Shown piece after piece: positions 1 to 11,900 of a stretch of DNA of 34,678 nucleotides (position 1 is its first letter; the number at the start of each line of letters is the position of its first letter). Below the pieces are notes generated by a model. That model was not told the origin of the DNA. It did no database searches and saw only the letters and a list, made by a program, of their open reading frames with translations. Origin of the DNA: Ferruginibacter sp. (GTDB lineage Bacteria; Bacteroidota; Bacteroidia; Chitinophagales; Chitinophagaceae); assembly GCF_028288465.1 (NCBI RefSeq), contig NZ_JAQBNR010000065.1, positions 1-34,678 on the forward strand, read 5' to 3'. The translations under genes and the position numbers were made by a program.

Positions 1-1359
1 TTCAATGATGCACATGACCATTTAGGATGGTTAATACCTGTTGGGCAATCTTTCTTCACACCATTTTCAGTACCGGGGCCATCAAAGGAAGCTGTGATTG
101 ATTCTCTTTTAAGGCTCGTAAAAAAGGCTTCTCCCAATCAATGGATACAGGGTACTATTGGGCTTACCGTGTTTAATGATACCAGCATCAGAAGAAGGTT
201 ATTGGATAGTATTGCACCGGATAATCCGGTTGCGCTGCAGATAATGTGGGGACACGGAATGATTTTAAACAGCAAAGCATTAAAAGTAGCTGGCATATCT
301 GATACTGTAGTTGACCCGCTTTCCGGATGGTATGAGCGTACACCCGGAACTAAGTATGTAACAGGTGTTTTGTACGAAGGAACAGAGTTTCCGGTATGGC
401 AGGCGCTAACAGTATCAGAGCCTGCTAATACGATAAAAGCACTTCGTGCACATGCCGCAGAAGAACTGTCGTTAGGCATCACCACCGTTCAAAACATGAG
501 CGGCAACTTTCAGGGAAAGGCAGCAAGACGGTTTTTTGCAGAAGCGAACTTACCTGTAAGGACAAGAATAATAGCGATGCCGGGTACTTCAGAAAAGGGG
601 CGCAGTTTGGAAGAATGGAGCGGTATCAGAAAGCAGATAGCTCCTTATACCTATGTTTCCGGAATAAAGTATGTAATAGATGGAACTCCGTTTGAGCAGA
701 CAGCATTAATGACAAAACCTTATCCAAACAAGGACAACTGGTATGGAAGATTAGATTTTCCATTGGACACTATTAAACAAATTTTGAAAGAAGCCTTAAC
801 GAGTGACAGGCAGTTAATGATGCACATTGTGGGTGATAGTGCAACCAATATAGTATTAGGTCTTATGAAAGAACTGGCAAGTAATGACCAATGGAGAAAG
901 AAACGGGTACGTATAGAACATGGTGTGGGCGTGGTTACGGAAAATGCCGCAAAAGCAGTAAGGGATATGGGAATTATAATTGTGCATACCCCTCAATATG
1001 GGATGACAAGTCCATTACATGATTGGCGGTTGATGGGCATACCTATAGCCATAGGTCCTGATGCAGTGATTAATCCTTTTCTTGGCATCATGTTTATGAC
1101 TGCACAGCAAGCAAATCCAAAGGAAAACCTGACAAGGGAACAAGCAGTTATTGCGTATACAAAAGGGTCTGCTTATGCTGAATTTGCTGAAAAAGCTAAA
1201 GGAATGCTTACTAAAGGAATGTTGGCAGACCTGGCTGTTTTATCACAGGATATATTCACTGTACCTGCTCAGCAGTTGGCAGCTACTTATAGTTTAATGA
1301 CTATTATTGACGGAAAAATTAAGTACCGGCAAGCTAAAAGCAGTAGTTTATTCAAATGA
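1..1359 (+). CDS. Amidohydrolase family 3 protein (YtcJ-like), 5'-truncated by window edge
   Basis: The reading frame is open from base 1, so the GTG at 94 is not the real start. About 452 residues are visible. They begin with FNDAHDHLGW, whose HDH (codons 5 and 7) matches the metal-binding HxH near the N-terminus of the amidohydrolase superfamily. Further family signatures are MHIVGDSA (His at codon 275), RIEHG (His at 307) and IGPDA (Asp at 354), which fit the remaining zinc ligands and catalytic aspartate. The C-terminus (GMLTKGMLADLAVLSQD, then IIDGKIKY) is the usual closing strand of the small beta-sandwich domain. The family hydrolyses C-N bonds in amides or cyclic imides; no substrate can be read from the sequence. 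Only the N-terminal strand, and any signal peptide, is missing. The gene stands alone here: it is followed by 1.5 kb without an intact gene. Confidence 0.88.
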   Translation, partial: FNDAHDHLGWLIPVGQSFFTPFSVPGPSKEAVIDSLLRLVKKASPNQWIQGTIGLTVFNDTSIRRRLLDSIAPDNPVALQIMWGHGMILNSKALKVAGISDTVVDPLSGWYERTPGTKYVTGVLYEGTEFPVWQALTVSEPANTIKALRAHAAEELSLGITTVQNMSGNFQGKAARRFFAEANLPVRTRIIAMPGTSEKGRSLEEWSGIRKQIAPYTYVSGIKYVIDGTPFEQTALMTKPYPNKDNWYGRLDFPLDTIKQILKEALTSDRQLMMHIVGDSATNIVLGLMKELASNDQWRKKRVRIEHGVGVVTENAAKAVRDMGIIIVHTPQYGMTSPLHDWRLMGIPIAIGPDAVINPFLGIMFMTAQQANPKENLTREQAVIAYTKGSAYAEFAEKAKGMLTKGMLADLAVLSQDIFTVPAQQLAATYSLMTIIDGKIKYRQAKSSSLFK

Positions 1360-1890
1360 GAAACCTTTCAAAATAACACGGGGAGATCCATAATCCTTTA
1401 AACATACCCGCCTGCCGATGTATCTTGACTACTGCATTGTTACAGGAACAAACGAAGATGGCGATTATATTCAGAAAAGAAATGATGGAAGCTATGCCAG
1501 TTGGGGTATTCGGTACTGTACTCAATCATCCTCAAAAGGATTTCAGCAATAGTTCTATTGGTTAATAAGGGCAGTGGTTCATCAAGCATAGCGTATATAT
1601 TGTCTTATATTTATTTCATTAAGCAAATTTCTATTGATAAGTCATTGCTTGATAAAAATGCGGGGAGATACCAGCTTGCGCGCATTGTAAAAGTGTATAA
1701 AAAAAAGATGCAATGGTATGGACAAACATAATCTCCACAAAATTTTTATCCTTTAACAACTATACAACTTGTACTTGCAATTTACACGACGCAAATATGG
1801 AAAGCTAGCAGGTGCATATTTTATTTTCAGTGGGATAAATAATAATTTTCCACAGATGTTGAAACAATCCGGCTGTATCTTTTGCAGCAA
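1360..1890. other. Non-coding or decayed interval after the amidohydrolase
   Basis: No intact gene was recognised. Two plus-strand fragments may be remains. One runs from about 1441 to 1550 (contains NEDGDYIQKRNDGSYASWG and ends at TAG). The other ends at 1731 and contains LLDKNAGRYQLARIVKVY, which vaguely resembles the LDxYxGxYxLA opening of the DUF3471 domain found behind serine beta-lactamase-type hydrolases. The similarity is weak, and both pieces lack start context and length, so no product is assigned. Confidence 0.3.
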
Positions 1891-2446
1891 TCAGTCCGCC
1901 CAGATTTGAATCTGCATGAATGAGACTTCAATCGCTGCATCAAGTCTTACTTTTATCCAAGCGGGCTGGATAGCTTTTTTGTTTTTTATTCTTTCCTGCA
2001 GGATGTATTCTTCTATCAGCCGGGCATTTCACCTGGCTCTACAATGGTATCTGCTGTAGTGGCTTTAATCAATTCGCAAGGTATGCTACTGGTATAGCAG
2101 CTATGCACATTCTGCACCAAAATTTTGCCTCCCGCATTTTTTACAAGCGCCGCGCCGGCTGCACCATCCTTTCCATGACCGGAAAAAAATACCGCTATTT
2201 TAGAGCAGCTTTGTCATGGCAAAGGATTGAAGAAAGTATCAATGCAATGATTAATCGGTTCGCTGAACAAGCTCCCAGAATAATTTGCAACTGCCTGTTC
2301 TTTATACTTAGATAGTTGCCGGGTATCAGCAGGTACACTTTATTGTTCTCCAGCTGCATGTTATTATGTAATCTACAAGGCCTGCAATTTCTGATTCATC
2401 TCAGTACGCCATGCCTTAGCAGCAAATAAGCCGCCAGTAGCAACAA
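1891..2446 (-). pseudogene. Decayed CheB-type protein-glutamate methylesterase
   Basis: Reading the minus strand from about 2446 downward gives VATGGLFAAKAW (resembles the CheB start ASxGGLxA). In another frame comes NNKVYLLIPGNYLSI (resembles the CheB segment VYVAPPxxHLxV), then FSEPINHCIDTFF, then the catalytic-loop-like FFSGHGKDGAAGAALVKNAG around 2155-2190, and finally IVEPGEMP followed by LIEEYI. The order matches the CheB esterase domain (PF01339). The frame is broken by several stops around 2345-2380, a TGA at 2214-2216, and a frameshift just after EMP; the last frame ends with TGA at 1891-1893. The catalytic Ser region is only partly recognisable. No chemotaxis partner gene is near. 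CheB would demethylate chemoreceptors, or in Bacteroidetes act in other signalling complexes; this copy cannot make a full protein. The assignment rests on motif order read by eye. Confidence 0.6.
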
Positions 2447-2908
2447 CTCATTTAAGTTTTCTGCTGATGTTATCATTTCAAGCACATTCTGCGACACTTG
2501 TTTTTCTTCTTTCGAAGCCAGTCCGACAATTTATACTATTGCGATGCAAATTTATGATGCAATAGGAGAAAATATTTTCGATCAAAGCAACCTTCTGCCT
2601 ACTGGGTTTATTTGCCACTAAAATTATTTTTCTCGTTCACTTAAATAAGATGCAAAAAATCTTGATCAGTTCCAGTTATTACTATTTCTCTGTAGCTTTT
2701 TTATTTGGTAAAATGTAGAAGGTTGTCGACAAATAATACCCAAAACACTTTCTGTTAATTTCCGTCGTTTGCTGAAAGCAGGCAATACCATTGGTTGAAT
2801 TGAAACGGTTAAATGGATGTATGAAATTTGTATCTGATTGCCACCAATATATTGGCCGGAAATAATAGCCGGCAACATTAAATTCATTTACTTGCAAATT
2901 GAATCACT
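2447..2908. other. Upstream region of the giant surface protein gene
   Basis: No convincing gene was found. Two overlapping minus-strand ORFs of about 70 codons (2666-2897) have no recognisable motif. The minus strand at 2440-2540 can be read as ASKEEKQVSQNVLEMIT and may be more of the decayed CheB-like gene. The promoter of the following gene should lie here, but no clear Bacteroidetes -33 TTG / -7 TAnnTTTG pair stands out close to the start. Confidence 0.35.
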
Positions 2909-5900
2909 ATGAGAACCGCCACCTTACTATTGCTATTTTTATTGATTGGCGCCTCTCCGCTGCAGGCAAAATACAGAATTACCAAAGCAGCCAATCCCAA
3001 TTTTTGTACTACCTATCCATCCGGTTATTCAAGCATTAGTTTTGCATTAAGTGAAACAAGCCTCAGCGGCACACAGGGATTTAAAGCAGGCCAAACCAAT
3101 GCCACATTCATTCTTGGTTTCAGCAACGCGGCATTTCAATTTAACCCCGGCATTGGTACTGTTACCGCCACCGGAACAGATGTAACCATCGTATCCTACA
3201 GTATTACTTCCACTTCCATTACCGTTACAATCAATACAGGGTCATTTAATACCGAACTCAATACCATCAACTTCAATAATATAGAAGTAAAAGCCACCAG
3301 CGCCGCCACCGGGTATATCAAAAGAACCGGCGGTACTTTCAGAATAGATAATAAAGCTACCAATCCCTACAATTCCTCTTTTGCTGATTTAACTGCGGGT
3401 ACACCAATGGCGTATTCATCGGCTTCTGCAACACAAGGGGTAACGTCTTCAGTATTTTCCGGTACGGCCGATAACCAGGTTATTGGCATACAGGTTGTAA
3501 TTACCGGTACCTGTGCTAATTTAACAGCTACCGCATTTAATTTAAATACTACCGGATCAACAGCCCCGGCTACAGATATATCAAATGCCAGTTTATATTA
3601 CACGGGTACCACCAATTTATTTTCTACGGCTACGCTTTTTGGAAGTACCAGTAATCCCAGCGGCAGCTATACGATAACCGGAAGCCAGTCACTTAGCCTG
3701 GGCGCAGGCACTTATTATTTCTGGTTAACGTATACTATTGCCACAACTGCTGTAAGTGGTGATGTTACGGATGCCCAGTTGGTATCGTCTGTAATTTCCG
3801 GTTCTACTTTTACCACAGCTTTCGGCAACCCCGCTGGCAGCCGTACCATCAGCACCAATAATTTTTATTCTATTGCCACCGGCAACTGGAGCAACACCTC
3901 TATATGGAGCCGTACTTCGGGGGGAGCTTCCTGCGGTTGCGCACCCATCGGAGGAAATGGTTTTGTATATGTGAATCACGCCGTGACTGTTGATAACAAT
4001 TACACGGTAGACAACGTAGCTGTTCAAAACAGTGGCAACCTTACCAACGCCGCCGGAAAAATATTGACGGTAAACAATACGCTGAGCACATCAGGTACAG
4101 GGCTTTTTTCAGCCTCGGCGGCCTGGATATTAAATAACCTGACCACCGGCGGTACAGGTACCTCCGCTTCCTCCAGCGCACTTACTTTAACAGGTTCGCT
4201 GAACGTAGGAACGGGCTCCGCTTATCAAATGACCGGCGGTGCCGCATTAACAATTAATGGAAACGTTACCGTTGATGGTACGCTTGCGCTGGCCACGTCT
4301 AACCTTACCAGTTCAAACGCGGCAGGAACACTTATATCTGGCACCGGAACTATAACGGGGTCGGGCATTATTACCCTGGGAGTAAATAAAACAATTCCTA
4401 CAGGCTCAAACCTTACGGTGGCGCCCGTAATTAATATCAGCAACTCAGTTACCGTTACAAACAATGGAACCGTAAGCATGCAAAACAGCATTACCGGTGG
4501 AGGTGTAAATGCCGCATGGATAAATGCCGCCGGCTCCGTACTTAATATGGGGGGATCAACCGCCGCATTGATGGCTACCGGTTCACTGGATGCTTCCGCT
4601 GTTCCCAACACGGTTAACTATAATGGATCGGGTAATCAAACGATCAAAATACCTTCTACTGCTTATTATAATTTATACCTGGCTAGTTCAGCAGCAGGTG
4701 TAAAGTCGCTGGCCAGTGCAATTATTGTAAACAATGATATTCAATTATCCAGCGGAGCCCAGCTGAATGTGTCCGCAAACAGCATTACCATCAATGGTAA
4801 CTGGATCAACAACAGCACCAATGCAACACCATTTATTTCTACCGGCACAGTCAGTTTCAATGATGTTGATACCATATCCGGCAGTGCGGTTACCAGTTTT
4901 AGTACAGTCGCCATAACAACCACGGGGTTTCTTATCTCCAATAGCTCAGCCGGCAAAGTAGTTGTTTCCGGCAACTGGGCCAATGATGGCGACTTTGATC
5001 ACAATAATGGTGATATTATATTTAACGGAACTTCAACTGTAAGCGGGGCGTCTGTAACAGACTTTAATACGGTGATAGTTAATTCAACCAAAACCCTTAC
5101 CCTGCCTGCTTCTGAAACTGATTTTGATGGAGACCTTACAGTTAACGGCACGCTGAATCACAACAATGGACTGATTGTGTTTACCGGCAACGGGGTAGTG
5201 CAAAATTTGAATGGTGCAACAAGTGCTTTAACCTGCTACCAGCTGGAATTAGACAATGCCGCCGGGAGTGTATTGTTATCCAAACCGGTAACAGTTAATA
5301 ACTTATTGACGTTAACTTCCGGCAATTTAATATTGGGAAGCAACAATTTAACCCTCGCCGCAACGGTACCGGCGGTAGTCGGCAGCCCGTTCTCGGCAGC
5401 TAATATGATCGTGGCTTCGGGCACCGGAGCTGTAATAAAAAATGGCACATCCGCCGCATCGGCTTCTTACACTTTTCCGGTTGGGGATAATACCGGTACA
5501 CCCGAATATTCTCCTGTAACACTTACATTCACTTCCGGTACTTATACCAGCGGCTCAGCAAGTGTAAGGGTTGTAAATGCAAAGCATCCCAATAATACAA
5601 GCACCATCAATTATATCAGCCGGTACTGGCCGGTTGCCACAACGGGTTATACCGTTACGAATGCTGCGGTAACTGTAATTTATGCTGAAGCTGATGTTAC
5701 GGGCGCAGAAGCCAATTTACTGATGAGTGAATGGACCGGCTCCAGTCCATGGGTAACCTTTTCCAGTGCTACGTTAAACACCTTCACCAATACCTTTACT
5801 TCACCTTCGCTAACAACCTTTGGCGATTTCACCGCTATGGATAATTCGGCGCAGTGGACAGGTAATGTCAGCACCGACTGGGCCACTGCAGGCAACTGGA

Positions 5901-8900
5901 ACACTGGGACGGTGCCTGGTTCATTAACAAGCGTGGCGATACCATCAACAGCCACCAGGATGCCTTCTGTTACCAGTAGTGTTTCCTGTAACTGGCTTAC
6001 AATAAATTCCGGAGCTACGGTAACTAATACCAATACCGGTACATTAAATATCGCCGGCACATTTACCAATAATGGCACTTATACGGATAATGGCACCACG
6101 GTATTTAACGGCACCGCCGGACAGCAAACTTTTACGGGAGTAACGGCCTTTAATAATTTAACGGTCAATAACACCAGCAGTTTGCTTTCAGGTGGAGCAG
6201 TTACCGTAAACAATGCGTTGCTGCTAACAGCAGGCACACTGAGTGCGAATAATTTTAACCTTATAGTAAAAGGAAACTGGACCAATAATGTGTCAGCAAC
6301 CGCATTTACAGCGGGTACATCTACTGTTAGTTTTAGTGGAACGGCAGCACAAATAATCGGCGGTATTTACTCAACCACTTTTAATAATTTAATAAGTTCA
6401 AATACAACCGGTGGGGTTAGCTTAAGCGTTAATACCAGTATCAGCGGCGACCTTACTATAAGCAGTGGCACCTTGGACCTGGCCGCATTTACAGCCAACC
6501 GTACCAGTTCCGGTGGCTCACTCACCGTATCCAATAATGCCACTTTAAAAATAGGCGGCACCAATACTTACCCGGCCAATTATACTACCAATACTTTAGT
6601 GGTGGCAAGTACGGTTGAATATGCGGGTGCCAGTCAAACAGTAGCCAACCAATTGTATGGCAATCTTAAACTCAGCAGTTCATCAGGTACGGCAATAAAA
6701 ACATTTCCCGGCAGCGCCTTAACGGTAGTTGGAAATTTGAGCAGCACTTTGGGAACAGGCAGTTCCGTTTCATTTACTGCAGCGTCAGACATTACTGTTA
6801 GCGGAAATGTTTCCATCGGTGCTTCCACCACTTTTAACGGCAGTAGTTTTTCATGCAGCATTGGTGGCAACTGGGTAAACACGGGCACGTTCAATGGCAA
6901 TACCGGCACCATCATTTTTACAGGAGCAGGTGCCGCGGTTAGCGGTGCCGGAACACAGAATTTTAATAACCTTACTGTGGCAGCCGTACTTATTAGTTTT
7001 TCAAATAGCAGCATTACTTTAACCGGTAATCTTGCCACAACAGGGTCGGGTTCTTTCAGCCAGGCTTCGGGAGGTACATTACTGATGACGGGTGCTGGCA
7101 CAACCATCAGCGGTACCGGCATTTCGCCAGACAATTTAACCATCAGCGGATCAGTAAGCACGGTTGCATCTTTATCCATCACCGGCAACTTATCTGTAAG
7201 CGGCAGCTTAACTGCAAGTACCGGTACCATTACAATGAGCGGTGCATCAAAAAATATTTTGGGTGCGGGTATCCTCAGTTTTGCTGTATTATCTGTTACG
7301 GGTACCGTTACAACCGATGCCGGTTTTTCAATTTCATCCAGCCTGATTGTTGCCGGAAGTTTAACAGCTTCGGCTGGCACTGCCACTTTTACAGGCACAT
7401 CTACACTGAGCGGAACAGCCAATCTTTTTAATCTTACTGTTAATGGCACGTCACTGCAATTATCTGCTAACTCTGTTGCGGGAATCTCAGGTGTTTTAAC
7501 AATAACTTCCGGCACGCTGAATGTGACTTCCTCTACACCTAACACGGTAAATTTTAATGGTACGGGAGCACAAAATATCAATGCGATCACTTACAATAAT
7601 CTTACGTTGTCAAACGGAAACAGCAAGACGGCCGTTGCAGGCATCACTGTAAATAACGATATTACCATTGCAACCGGTACCACATTTATTCCGGGATCTT
7701 ATACGCACGTTATTTATAACGACTGGTATAATTATGGCACATTTATCGCAGGCTCCGGCACCATACAATTTTCAGGCAGCCAGAATACCAATATTACCGG
7801 TGCTACCACATTCAATATTTTAACGGTTAATAATACCTCTCCCACCACGGCTGTTATTTTACAAAACAATGTAGCTGCGGCAACAGTCAACATGACGATG
7901 GGAACCATCCTTACCGGATCAAACACCCTTACAATAACAACCACCAGAACAGGCAATGGAATTATTCTCGGTACCATTCAAAGAACACATGCTTTTACAA
8001 CGGGCGTGGCGTATGCTTTTGAAGGGCCTGATAACAGCATTAGTTTTTCTTCGGTTTCTTCTGTAAGCAGTGTTACGGTGTCGGTAGCAAAAGGCACCAT
8101 CAGTGACTTCCCTTTCGGCGGCTCCATCAGCAGGGTATACAATATTACCGTGCCGGCCGGTACTTATAATGCAACACTCCGCCTGCATTATGAAGATGAT
8201 GAATTGAATGGTAGTAATGAATCGTCAATGGGATTATGGAATTATAACGGATCAGCATGGGCGGCGTCAGGCAAAACAGCTAACAGTACCACTGCCAACT
8301 ACGTGGAGCAAAGCGCCTTAACCAATATAACCAACCGCTGGACCTGTTCGGACAATTCAAACGTGGTACAGTGGAATGGCAGCGTAAGTACGGCCTGGAA
8401 TACAGCCGCCAACTGGACCGTATTGCAAGGGTCCGCATCAACGCCTCCTTCGGCTACCGACATTGTAGATTTGGGTACGGCAACATTTTCAAATCATCCC
8501 ACTATCAGCACTGCGGTAACCGTAAAGAATATCATTTTCGGAAGTGTACAGGCACTCACCCTATCAATGGCCGGTGGCGGTTCCCTTATATCCGGTGATA
8601 TACATGGCAGCTGGGCGGGCAGTATAACGCATACCATCAACGCCAATAATCAAACCATAACAGTAAATGGAGATCTATCGCTTAGCGATGGCGCCAGTGG
8701 CCATGCCATCAACCTTGCTATAGGCACAGGAACTGTAAGTGTCGGAGGCTCCCTGACTGAATCTGGCGGAGCTAATATCACCTTTAGTGGTGCAGGCAAT
8801 CTAAACATAGCAGCAGATTATAATTATGTGAACGGAACATTTACCCCTGGTACGGGTACAGTCACTTATAGCGGGCCTGCTAACCAGGCAATCGGTGCTG

Positions 8901-11900
8901 TTACGTATAATAATCTTACCATTAACAAGGCGGCCGCAATCGCTTCTGTTAACAATGCACTTACGGTTGGTGGCAACCTGTCTGTTACAGCAGGTGAATT
9001 AGACAATCTCACCACCACAACGATAGCAGGAAATGTTACCATCGCTTCGGGAGCCATCATGAGCAACTTCAATGTTTTACATGTGGGTGGTAACTGGAAT
9101 AACAATGGCACTTATAATGGTACGGGAATAAACGTGGTATTTGATGGCAGCGGAACACAAACCATATCCGCCACTACTTTTAATAATTTAGAATTTAATA
9201 AACCGGTGGGTTCCGTTGCAATACTTACCGGAGATGTAACCTTAAAAGGCAACCTGGTAGGTACATCGGGAACACTGGATATCGGCTCCTACTTTTTTAA
9301 CCGGGATGTTACCGGGGGATCCGCTACGATGGCGAATGCAGCCACACTGATTATTGCCGCTGACAATGCGCCTAATAAATTCGCCAATTATTATTTATCG
9401 CCGGGCAGTACGATAATTTTTAATGGTACGGGCACGCAGCATTTATTGCTGCCGGGGCTGGTGTATGGCAATTTAATATTCAGGAATAGCGGCTCCAAAA
9501 TATTGTACACGGCTACATCCGTAACAGGCGATTTTACTATAGAAAGCGGAGCAACATTCAATGCCGGCTCCAATACCATTACCTTAAATGGCAACTGGAC
9601 AAACAGCGGAATTTTTATATCATCTACCAGTACAATTGTATGCACAGGCGCTGCTAAAACTGTTACCGGCGGCACTACTTTTAACCACTTAACTGTTTCA
9701 GGCAGCTATACCTTTTTGAATAACATGACGATCAACGGCCTGTTGAATATTACAAGCACAGGATCATTAAGCGGTGGCAGCAGTATTGCCGTTACAATGA
9801 ATGGTGATCTGATAAACAGCGGCATATTGTATAACCTGGGCAGCACTACTTTTACGGGCAATGTTTTACAAACACTGAGTTTAATCAATGCGGTTCAAAC
9901 GGTTGCCATAACCGTTAATTTCAATGGCTCGGTTTCACCGGTATTGAATTCTACTTCTGTTCCTCAATACGGATTTCTCAACATCAACAATACCGGTGGT
10001 GTAAACCCAAGTGTAGGATGGGTAGTTGCCTATGGATTAACAGTAAGCAGCGGAGGAATTTTTAATGGCGGTCCATCTTCACATACCATCCTGGGTTATG
10101 TAACCAATAACGGTACCATTACCAGTAACGGTACCATTACTTTTACGCCTTCTTCTGCGGTTACTGTAAACCTGGGCAGTAATTTCACCAGCACAGGCAG
10201 GGTAAATTTTTCCGGTGCAGGAGCTATGATTTTGGCGGGTACACCTGTATCTTTTAAAAACGTAACCATCAACAATACCAATGCCGCAGGGATAACTCCT
10301 TCATCTGACTGGCTTATCACCAATGAAATGAGGGTTGTAAGCGGGTCTGTTTTAAATGCAGGCAATCACAGCTATACTATTGGCGGTAACATACTTAATA
10401 ACGGAACCATCAACAGCAGTACGTCTGCCTTTACAATGAATGGCGTCGCCGCACAGGATATTTATTCCGGTTCAGCTTTCAACAACTTATCCATCAATAA
10501 CACCGGAGGCTTTGTAACCTTGTCATCTAATGTGGCTGTAAACGGAGCATTGAATTTTATTGCAGGCAACATTCAAACGGGTACCAACACCCTTACCCAA
10601 TCATCAACAGGAACACTTACCAACGCAGCCCAAAACACAGGCTGGGTAAATGGTAAATTACAGAAGTACATGCCGACTGGTGCAACCAGTAAAACATTTG
10701 AAATAGGAGATGCGTCCAACTATACGCCTGCATTACTGGCTTTTTCAACTATTACTACAGCGGGTAACCTTACTGCATCTACCACCGGTGCAGAACACCC
10801 CAACATCAGCACATCTAATATCAACGCGGCAAAAAGTGTGAACCGTTATTTTACCTTAACTAACAGCGGCATTACTTTTACTAATTATACAGCTACATTG
10901 AACTTTACAGCTGCTGATGTGGATGCAGGTGCCAGTACAACGCTGTTTGATATAGCTGCCTATAATGGAACCAGCTGGTCGTGGCCTTCCGCTACAGTAA
11001 GGAATGCTACCAGCATACAAGCTACGGCTGTTACCTCATTCGGAGATTTTGCTATCGGCCAGATTTGTAACCGGAGTACAACCATTTCATATACCGCCTC
11101 GCCTTACTGTACCAATGCCGGCACGGCAAGTGTGACGCTTACCGGAACATCCGGCGGCATTTTTTCTGCCGATACCAATTTATCAATCAATGCGGCTACC
11201 GGGGCAATTGATTTGATCACAAGTACACCCGGCACATATACTGTTACCTATACAATAGCCGCTGCAGGCGATTGCAGCCAGTTTGTTACTACTGCTTCTG
11301 TAACCGTTGACACTGCAAACACCTGGTCAGGTGCAGTAAGTAATGACTGGAACAATACCGGTAACTGGTCCTGCGGAGGAATCCCTGCTTCTTCCGCCGA
11401 TGTTACTATTCCATCCGGCCTGTCAGTGTATCCGGTTATTACCGGTACTATTCCGGTGCATGATATCAACATCAGCGCCGGGGCTACGCTTACAGTAAAT
11501 GGCGGCATATTGCAGATAGGTGGTTCAATCAATAATGCAGGCACGTTCGACGTTTCGGCAGGTACAGTACAAATGAAGGGCACTGTGGCACAAACAATCC
11601 CTGCCGGTAGCTTCGCCGGTAATAATATCCTGAACCTTATAATTGGAAACAATGTTACTCTTGCTGGGCAACAAAATGTAACCGGAGCGCTTTCGTTCAG
11701 TACAAGTAATGCAACACTCACAACAGGAGGCTATTTAACTTTGAAGTCCACCGCATCTGGTACAGCCCGGTTATCTGATATCACCAATGGTGGAACAATC
11801 AGCGGCAACAGCATTGCCGGCAACGTGACCATTGAAAGATACATATCTGCAGGACGGGAATGGCGTTTACTATCGGCGCCAGTTTGCACCTGTACCGCAC

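Noticed and set aside
2103..2315. 70-codon plus-strand ORF
   Set aside because: It is the antisense of the CheB-like remnant, whose motifs are on the minus strand.
6634..7590. Long minus-strand ORF of 318 codons, and many similar ones, opposite the giant gene
   Set aside because: Its composition is Val/Pro/Leu-rich with no motif, as expected when Thr/Asn/Gly-rich repeat codons are read in antisense. The plus-strand frame has signal peptide, domains and T9SS tail.
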